Shown: positions 5,431 through 5,501 of the stretch, in pieces
Numbering within the stretch: the stretch's first letter is position 1
How the letters are laid out: the number at the start of each line of letters is the position of its first letter
Assembly: GCA_016763395.1 (NCBI GenBank)
Contig: JAESTW010000677.1
Span: 1 to 5,501 of the forward strand
Direction: 5' to 3'
Origin: Kofleriaceae bacterium
GTDB taxonomy: Bacteria; Myxococcota_A; Polyangia; Haliangiales; Haliangiaceae
DNA length: 5,501 bases
Made by a program: the position numbers and the translations under genes
The notes under the pieces: generated by a model
Database searches by the model: none
What the model was told of the DNA's origin: nothing
What the model saw: only the letters and a program-made list of their open reading frames with translations

Positions 5431-5501
5431 ACTGGTAGAACGATGCTTGGGGCAGATGACGTTCCATCTTTGTCCGGTCCCGACCGATAAGGTTGAGTTC
5501 G

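Noticed and set aside
5456..5501. Start of another gene at ATG 5456 running off the right edge
   Set aside because: Only 15 codons are visible, the GGGG before it is too close to be a good ribosome site, and the peptide is not recognisable.

Overview
The window carries most of an aromatic amino-acid biosynthesis operon followed by a separate lipoprotein gene, all on the + strand. The mid-range GC content, the pheA-hisC-...-aroA order and two lipoproteins with short signal peptides, one with an Asp/Gly/Ala-rich linker after the cysteine, suggest a Gram-negative bacterium of the deltaproteobacterial or Myxococcota type. That placement is an inference from style, not from any marker gene.

Region 1 (1-4082) is a tightly packed operon of four genes: the 3' part of pheA (prephenate dehydratase with an ACT domain, cut by the left edge), hisC (histidinol-phosphate/aromatic aminotransferase), an unrecognised 307-residue lipoprotein, and aroA (EPSP synthase). 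The junctions are an 8-bp overlap, a 4-bp ATGA overlap and a 4-bp gap, so the genes are probably co-transcribed and translationally coupled. AroA makes the chorismate precursor EPSP, PheA makes phenylpyruvate from prephenate, and HisC can transaminate it to phenylalanine. The usual fourth partner, tyrA, is absent; its customary place between hisC and aroA holds the lipoprotein gene.

Region 2 (4083-4341) is a 259-bp gap. It holds a possible weak terminator, a perfect 10-bp inverted repeat enclosing 69 bp, a TTGACA/TATGAC promoter candidate just before the next gene, and a short open stretch whose translation resembles a YD (Rhs-type) repeat and may be a gene relic.

Region 3 (4342-5364) is a surface lipoprotein with a duplicated linker, an Ig/PKD-like domain and a C-terminal LamG-like jelly roll. 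The last 137 bp (5365-5501) contain a possible weak terminator and no gene that can be supported.

No CRISPR array, tRNA, rRNA or insertion sequence was seen. The points most worth a second look are the lipoprotein embedded in the aromatic operon, the altered NxTR motif in AroA, and the YD-like relic with its inverted repeat.
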